Assembly: GCA_943326215.1 (NCBI GenBank)
Contig: CALPSK010000015.1
Location: 1 to 10,198, forward strand
From: Sediminibacterium ginsengisoli
GTDB taxonomy: Bacteria > Bacteroidota > Bacteroidia > Chitinophagales > Chitinophagaceae
Direction of reading: 5' to 3'
Length of the DNA: 10,198 nucleotides
Part shown: one piece after another, positions 9,001-10,198 of the stretch
How the letters are laid out: each line of letters starts with the position of its first letter
How positions within the stretch are numbered: the stretch's first letter is position 1
Notes under the pieces: generated by a model
What the model was told of the DNA's origin: nothing
The model's input: only the letters and a program-made list of their open reading frames with translations
The model's database searches: none
Position numbers and translations under genes: made by a program

Positions 9001-10198
9001 GTTTAGTTTTAAATCAATTGTAAAGAACTATAGTAATTCAAACTTAGATTCAGTGGCTGCATCATTTGATATCAATCAATTTATAAAGGCGCCAGATGCA
9101 GCAAATATTTATGGAACGCCTACTGTAATTGGGACAACTACATTCAATCCAAATTTTGATGGGAATAATGACATACAATTATTTAAAGGGGTGAGTCAAT
9201 TAAAAGTGGGGGATTCAATAAAGATTGCCTTTGATCTATTTGTTAAAACAGATAAGACAAAAGTAATATGGCCAACTTATTTAATTGCAAAAGGTATTAC
9301 TACAACAGGTGATCTTAAAGTAACAGACACCTCCACCAATGGATCTAATCCAGATCCTAATGGAAATAAAATTCCTAATGAAAGTGTAAGAACAAATATT
9401 GGTATTGGAATTGATCCGCCGCCAGCCCCTGAAGTGATTGCTGCAGTGTATGAGGTAGATGATAAACGCAATCCTAAAAATATTAGTCAATTAGTTATAA
9501 AGATACCTATAGGCACAGTTCCTAAATGGTGTAATGTTGATGGCTCTGCTTGTTCAATTAATCCGCCTATTTTACCAAATATAGTGGGTACTTATATCTG
9601 GTGTGTGAAATCATTAGATACTATTACTGGTTTGACAAGTACACCTTGTGTATATGATACAGTTAGAATTATACCCATCAATAAGTATAGTAAATACGAT
9701 ATAATTAAGTCTGCAAAAAATATAGAATATGATTTAAGTGGCAGTGTTATTGTAGGATTTAACATTAAAGTAGTTAATAATACGGACCGTCAAATTGATT
9801 ATATTTTTATTCAGGATGATTTGACTAGTACATTCAAAAGAGCGGATGGTTTCAAGTTGCTTAGTATTTCTAGCTCAGGAACCTTAGTCACCAATTATAA
9901 TTTTGATGGAAAAAATAATATTGAAATGCTTCAACCTGAGTCTTATTTAAAGGCCTACAGCACAGATTCTATTATCATGAAAATATTAATTGAATCTGAA
10001 TCTATTGAAGGGGACTTTAATAATGCTGCCAATATGAAAATAAGGTCTGATTATGGCGTTCTTGATTTATTAAGTAATGATACAGTTGTTAATAAAAATG
10101 GTTTAACCAACAGAGTAGCAACTAAATTTAAAGTGCCAAAAATTGAATTAAATATTCCAGGTGGGTTCTCTCCTAATAATGATGGTATAGATGACACA
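1..10198 (+). CDS. Giant type IX-secreted adhesin-like surface protein (partial, both ends missing)
   Basis: One frame, with its first complete codon at base 2, is open through all 3399 codons; neither start nor stop is inside the window. Residue numbers used in this annotation count from that codon. Domain order: Ig-like modules (residues 17-722), an A-B-C cassette array (723-1393), SprB-like pair (1394-1550), Ig-like modules (1551-1888), SprB-like (1889-1969), PKD-like (1970-2047), G-N-x-x-x-N-D domains (2048-2693), DUF11-like region (2694-3380), and the start of a type B sorting domain (3381-3399). No catalytic motif was seen. Giant repeat proteins with this type of C-terminus in Bacteroidota, such as SprB of Flavobacterium, are exported by the type IX system and act in gliding or attachment. 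The adhesin role here is inferred from architecture. No symbol is given because repeat content does not establish orthology. That this is coding is near certain; the specific function is unknown. Confidence 0.95.
50..2167 (+). other. Ig-like domain block 1, eight modules (protein region)
   Basis: Eight consecutive extracellular Ig-like modules of about 75-110 residues, with approximate starts at bases 50, 298, 630, 945, 1181, 1433, 1676 and 1928. Most follow one pattern: an early Cys (C-Q-D-G, C-E-G, C-A-G), a core Trp in Y-Q-W or Y-N-W, then G-A-T/S, then S-G-N-Y-T-V, a late Cys, and a Pro-rich linker such as N-P-L-P or N-P-I-P. Module 1 has the classic end S-L-T-L-T-N-L-A-L-S-D-A-G. Modules 2 and 3 are longer, with V-W-E-R-S-T-D-G-G-N-T-W and Y-Q-W-Q-T-R motifs resembling the Ig/fibronectin-like modules of other Bacteroidota giant proteins. 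Module 7 carries a C-D-C pair near its end. Such modules usually act as spacers or ligand-binding units; no ligand can be named. Boundaries are set by eye, with an error of a few residues. Confidence 0.8.
2168..2434 (+). repeat. Partial cassette: lone C-type Ig-like module
   Basis: This module ends at V-T-V-K-P, immediately before the first full A-B-C cassette, and resembles the third element (C) of that cassette. The Y-T-V-G-D motif starting at base 2213 corresponds to Y-T-I-G-D at base 2966, 753 bases later, and both are followed by a core strand and T-N-Y-Y-V or Y-T-Y-Y-V. Unlike the later C elements it keeps the core Trp (L-R-W-Y) and has a late Cys (F-C-T-S). It looks like the end of an older cassette whose A and B parts are lost or were never present. 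The assignment rests on motif spacing. Confidence 0.6.
2435..3181 (+). repeat. A-B-C cassette, copy 1 (Ig-like, PKD-like, Ig-like)
   Basis: A three-domain unit of 249 residues. A (bases 2435-2674) starts K-P-L-A-P, carries I-T-Y-C-E-N, core L-N-W-Y, A-T-G-G-T, and T-Y-Y-V-S-Q-T-V-N-G-V-E; this matches the Ig-like domain family associated with CHU_C proteins. B (2675-2935) is PKD-like, with Y-L-W-T-L-P, a Ser/Thr-rich turn, G-N-I-S-V-I-A-V-N and a Cys. C (2936-3181) has Y-T-I-G-D, I-N-Y-Y-K where a Trp would be expected, and Y-T-Y-Y-V-S-Q-T-I-N-G-V-E-S. The same order recurs immediately downstream. Family calls are by motif recognition; no profile search was run. Confidence 0.75.
3182..3919 (+). 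repeat. A-B-C cassette, copy 2 (Ig-like, PKD-like, Ig-like)
   Basis: Second copy of the three-domain unit, 246 residues. A (bases 3182-3409) starts K-P-L-K-P and carries I-T-Y-C-Q-N, L-Q-W-Y and T-Y-Y-V-T-Q-T-V-N-G-V-E-S-D-R. B (3410-3658) has Y-V-W-I-L-P-N-G-W-T-G-T-S-S-V-N-S. C (3659-3919) has L-N-F-Y at the core, again without Trp, and Y-T-Y-Y-V-S-Q-T. The C elements of copies 1 and 2 end almost identically (L-V-P-Y-T, then V/I-T-I/V-K-P). They also share a 20-base identical stretch starting at bases 3104 and 3839. Confidence 0.75.
3920..4180 (+). repeat. Partial cassette: third A-type Ig-like module
   Basis: A third A element begins K-P-I-A-P and has an insertion of about eight residues (N-T-N-N-G-I-V-G) before I-T-Y-C-K-G. 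It continues with L-K-W-Y, A-T-G-G-A and N-Y-Y-V-A-Q-V-V-N-G-V-E-S-D-R. It is 738 bases after the A of copy 2. A SprB-like module follows instead of a B element, so the cassette array ends here. As in the other A elements, the Cys commonly found in the late N-G-C-E-S motif is replaced by Val. Confidence 0.7.
4181..4651 (+). other. Two SprB-like repeat modules (protein region)
   Basis: Two adjacent modules, about 4181-4411 and 4412-4651. Each has the pattern Q-P-T-C, then G-(Y/S)-I-x-I, then a Y-S-V-D-G or F-S-I-D-G core, a short loop, L-P-A-G-I-Y or V-A-P-G-T-Y, and a closing G-C-V-S. This is the layout of the SprB repeat family, named from the Flavobacterium gliding adhesin SprB. The first module contains S-P-L-G-T-G-F-T-Y-S-V-D-G, which is nearly repeated at the third SprB-like module about 1.5 kb downstream. 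Each module holds an early and a late Cys that could form a disulfide. Presence of the repeat does not make this gene sprB. Confidence 0.7.
4652..5665 (+). other. Ig-like domain block 2, four modules (protein region)
   Basis: Four Ig-like modules with approximate starts at bases 4652, 4907, 5156 and 5414, each about 83-86 residues. They repeat the block 1 pattern: early Cys (I-C-A-G-N, F-D-N-C, F-C-E-G-G, V-C-V-G-S), core N-Q-W-Y, Y-Q-W-Y, Y-Q-W-K and Y-Q-W-L, then G-N-Y or G-S-Y, and a late Cys (G-C-S-S, G-C-S-V, S-C-P-I, G-C-V-V). The third contains I-S-T-N-D-G-L-S-F, a frequent insertion in Bacteroidota Ig-like modules. Block 2 is separated from block 1 by the cassette array and the SprB-like pair, so the protein alternates domain classes rather than having one homogeneous array. 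Confidence 0.78.
5666..5908 (+). other. Third SprB-like module (protein region)
   Basis: N-P-T-C, G-T-I-S-V, S-P-L-G-E-G-Y-T-Y-S-I-D-G, N-Y-T-N-T-T, P-G-L-T-Y and G-C-T-S follow the SprB-like pattern. Starting at base 5729, the S-P-L-G core closely matches the first SprB-like module (base 4256), 491 residues earlier. It is closer to that module than the second, adjacent SprB-like module is, which suggests copying between distant positions. Confidence 0.68.
5909..6142 (+). other. PKD-like domain (protein region)
   Basis: The module Q-P-V-I-T-G-P, Y-S-V-A-P-V-T-G-A, Y-S-W-N-I-P-G-Y-W-S-G, T-N-T-I-T-I-K-V, G-S-F-S-V-T-A-N and S-C-L-S is PKD-like. It matches the B elements of the cassette array (Y-L-W-T-L-P and Y-V-W-I-L-P-N-G-W). 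PKD-like domains are beta-sandwich spacers in secreted Bacteroidota proteins. It marks the switch from Ig/SprB-like modules to the N-D-motif domains. Confidence 0.68.
6143..6415 (+). repeat. Divergent 91-residue founder-like copy of the 261-base repeat
   Basis: This segment aligns with the four tandem units at 7037-8080: L-N-P-D start, S-G-K-L-T-T-N-D, P-A-G-T-T-Y-G-Q-P, G-A-S-I-T-V-N-A-D-G-S-Y-T-F-T-A, and V-C-A-A-G-Q-T-T-G-C-P. It is 273 bases long because of four extra residues after G-Q-P. The S-G-K glycine (base 6188) is 894 bases before the equivalent glycine of the first tandem unit (7082). Two cadherin-like domains lie between it and the array. It may be the ancestral unit, or an old copy separated by insertion. 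Confidence 0.75.
6431..6721 (+). other. Cadherin-like / Big_9-type domain 1 (protein region)
   Basis: Residues P-V-A-N-N-D-M-A-T-T, V-N-I-L-A-N-D-V-A-G, P-K-H-G-V-V-E-V-N-S-D-G-T-I-T-Y-T, G-F-V-G-T-D-S-V-V-Y-N-V-C-D and V-Y-F-T-V form the standard pattern of bacterial cadherin-like (Big_9-type) domains. These domains occur in long adhesins, and some family members bind calcium through the acidic N-D sites; binding here is inferred, not shown. Of the N-D-motif domains in this protein, this is the most canonical. Confidence 0.8.
6722..7036 (+). other. Cadherin-like / VCBS-type domain 2 (protein region)
   Basis: Residues A-V-D-D-Y-A-T-V, G-N-V-L-T-N-D-K-N, G-S-F-T-M-N-A-N-G-S-Y-T-F-T-P, G-F-S-G-P-V-D-I-T-Y-T-V-C-T and A-T-I-H-I-L-V match cadherin-like/VCBS-type adhesin domains. 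The N-G-S-Y-T-F-T segment is nearly the same as in the 87-residue tandem units that follow (D-G-T-Y-S-F-T), which links the two domain types. Confidence 0.78.
7037..7297 (+). repeat. 261-base repeat unit 1
   Basis: This is the most divergent of the four tandem units. It has I-L-K-T before G-N-I-S-T-N-D-V, I-Q-P-G-S-T-Y-A-Q-P-T-Q-Q in place of P-A-G-T-S-Y-G-Q-P-A-Q-Q, Y-D-F-T-A-T-E and Y-V-I-S-V-C instead of Y-T-V-P-V-C. Its L-N-P-D start matches the divergent copy at 6143, so it sits between that copy and units 2-4 in sequence. Confidence 0.88.
7298..7558 (+). repeat. 261-base repeat unit 2
   Basis: It starts L-V-D-N-T-A-T-A-Y-I-N-V and contains G-N-I-S-S-N-D-V-V-P-A-G-T-S-Y-G-Q-P. Bases 7367-7405 (39 bases) are identical to bases 7628-7666 in unit 3, exactly one period later. 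This is evidence of recent duplication or gene conversion between units 2 and 3. Confidence 0.9.
7559..7819 (+). repeat. 261-base repeat unit 3
   Basis: It starts I-V-N-D-A-A-T-A-Y-I-N-I and contains G-N-I-S-T-N-D-A-V-P-A-G-T-S-Y-G-Q-P and V-C-A-P-G-Q-T-T-G-C-P-T-E-I. It shares the 39-base identical block with unit 2, and Q-Q-T-G-A-T-I-T with unit 4. A 76-codon open frame read in the +3 frame across this unit is a by-product of its composition, not a gene. Confidence 0.9.
7820..8080 (+). repeat. 261-base repeat unit 4 (last)
   Basis: It starts L-V-D-D-A-A-N-A-L-I-N-I and contains G-N-I-S-T-N-D-A-V-P-S-G-T-T-Y-G-Q-P, N-A-N-G-T-Y-S-F-T and V-C-A-P-G-Q-T-T-N-C-P-T-E-T. The closing linker changes from V-P-V-N-T to V-I-G-N-Q, and after it all recognisable repetition of this type stops. 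Confidence 0.9.
8081..8362 (+). other. Ig/PKD-like transition domain (protein region)
   Basis: About 94 residues with alternating hydrophobic strands: V-H-V-K-L-K-V-Y-D-G, G-P-Y-T-M-I-F-K-N, S-T-I-M-L-P-P, A-V-F-T-L-L-K-I-I-D, and A-R-L-T-I-L-K-P. The G-P-Y-T followed by a late strand and I-I-D-N resembles beta-sandwich modules found near the C-terminus of secreted Bacteroidota proteins. Composition changes here: Lys, Asp, Arg and Leu become common where Thr, Ala and Gly dominated before. There is no Cys. The fold call is tentative. Confidence 0.5.
8363..8908 (+). other. DUF11-like domain 1 (protein region)
   Basis: The segment has K-I-L-L-T-L-K-A-E-L-P, then F-K-T-N-I-L-M-K-I-K-N-N-G-G, L-Q-N-V-Q-V-D-A-D-L, V-F-P-P, and later a strand V-V-F-Y-L-T-L-K-P-G. 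This follows the DUF11-like 'conserved repeat' pattern: a description of an interacting strand pair (x-x-I-K-N-x-G), 'N-V-x-V-x-D-x-L', and a closing beta strand. Such domains often sit before the sorting domain of Bacteroidota giant adhesins. The match is weaker than for the Ig-like modules. Confidence 0.55.
8909..9421 (+). other. DUF11-like domain 2 with D-P-N-G linker (protein region)
   Basis: The segment contains G-G-Y-V-F-S-F-K-S-I-V-K-N-Y-S, L-D-S-V-A-A-S-F-D-I, a middle Asn/Asp-rich turn N-P-N-F-D-G-N-N-D-I-Q-L, I-K-I-A-F-D-L-F-V-K, and then T-S-T-N-G-S-N-P-D-P-N-G-N-K-I-P-N-E-S. The last motif is characteristic of the end of DUF11-like domains in Bacteroidota (S-x-x-G-x-x-P-D-P-N-G). 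The P-N-F-D-G-N-N-D turn looks like the sorting-domain signature but lies inside a domain and lacks G-F-S. Confidence 0.62.
9422..9676 (+). other. Cys-rich Ig-like module near the C-terminus (protein region)
   Basis: About 85 residues: P-A-P-E-V-I-A, I-S-Q-L-V-I-K-I-P-I-G-T, K-W-C-N-V-D-G-S-A-C, a P-P-I-L-P linker, V-G-T-Y-I-W-C-V-K-S, T-P-C-V-Y-D-T-V-R-I. The layout (G-T, core W-C, P-x-L-P, G-T-Y-x-W-x-V, then the late motif) parallels the A/C Ig-like elements. It has four Cys residues in a region whose neighbours have none, allowing two disulfides. It lies between DUF11-like domains 2 and 3. Confidence 0.6.
9677..10141 (+). other. DUF11-like domain 3, preceding the sorting domain (protein region)
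   Basis: I-K-S-A-K-N-I-E-Y-D-L, S-V-I-V-G-F-N-I-K-V-V-N-N-T, I-D-Y-I-F-I-Q-D-D-L, then S-I-I-M-K-I-L-I-E and a tail with D-L-L-S-N-D follow the DUF11-like pattern (strand, K-V-x-N-x-T, I-x-I-x-D-D-L). It ends at K-F-K-V-P-K just before the sorting domain. No Cys is present. Confidence 0.58.
10142..10198 (+). other. Start of type B T9SS C-terminal sorting domain (truncated by window end)
   Basis: Residues I-P-G-G-F-S-P-N-N-D-G-I-D-D match the invariant opening of the gliding-motility-associated C-terminal domain (CHU_C / TIGR04131, type B sorting signal), which usually reads P-x-G-F-S-P-N-x-D-G-x-N/D-D. The complete domain is generally about 85-90 residues and ends the protein, so roughly 70 residues and the stop codon are expected shortly downstream. 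In known cases the domain directs passage through the type IX secretion system across the outer membrane. This is the strongest single clue to both the phylum and the location of the protein. Confidence 0.92.

Noticed and set aside
9149-9178. N-P-N-F-D-G-N-N-D as a second sorting-domain start
   Set aside because: It lacks the G-F-S-P core, sits within a DUF11-like domain, and is followed by 340 further in-frame residues and the true signature at 10157.
9277-9490. Two overlapping minus-strand open frames of 64 and 69 codons
   Set aside because: They overlap each other in different frames opposite the D-P-N-G linker of a DUF11-like domain; both cannot be real and neither has supporting signals.
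1-10198. A hidden defence system, mobile element, RNA gene or intergenic regulatory site
   Set aside because: The whole window is one coding frame with extracellular domain repeats; no transposase, nuclease, polymerase or toxin motifs, inverted terminal repeats, tRNA-like folds or intergenic gaps were seen.

Overview
The window is the inside of one very large gene on the + strand. The reading frame that begins at base 2 was read codon by codon and stays open to base 10198: 3399 codons with no stop, no start region and no intergenic DNA. The N-terminus (signal peptide, promoter, ribosome binding site) lies upstream of the window and the last part of the C-terminus lies downstream. The product is a giant secreted or cell-surface, multi-domain, adhesin-like protein. 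The DNA is AT-rich, the protein is dominated by Thr, Ser, Ala, Asn and Gly, and the domains are of Bacteroidota type (Ig-like, PKD-like, SprB-like, cadherin-like and DUF11-like). The final residues match the opening of the type B C-terminal sorting domain of the type IX secretion system (gliding-motility-associated C-terminal domain, CHU_C/TIGR04131 type). This points to Bacteroidota. A member of the Chitinophagales/Sphingobacteriia is plausible, but the genus cannot be fixed from this window.

Layout. Bases 50-2167: eight Ig-like modules with Y-Q-W-type cores. Bases 2168-4180: a higher-order array in which a three-domain cassette (A = Ig-like with T-Y-C and T-Y-Y-V motifs, B = PKD-like, C = Ig-like with Y-T-Y-Y-V-S-Q) recurs with a period of about 740-750 bases, in the order C, ABC, ABC, A. 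Bases 4181-4651: two SprB-like modules. Bases 4652-5665: four more Ig-like modules. Bases 5666-5908: a third SprB-like module. Bases 5909-6142: a PKD-like module. Bases 6143-8080: seven domains sharing a G-N-(I/V)-x-x-N-D motif, namely a divergent 91-residue unit, two cadherin-like domains, and four tandem 87-residue units with an exact 261-base period. Bases 8081-10141: a more charged, Lys/Asp/Ile-richer, non-repetitive region with three DUF11-like domains and one Cys-containing Ig-like module. Bases 10142-10198: start of the sorting domain.

Inferred working model: the repeats form a long extracellular stalk or binding surface, the DUF11-like region is the part nearest the cell, and the C-terminal domain directs export through the type IX system and surface retention or release. 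No second gene, RNA gene, mobile element, CRISPR array, promoter or terminator is supported. The points of interest are the repeat architecture and its apparent history of cassette duplication, not an identifiable new enzyme or defence system.
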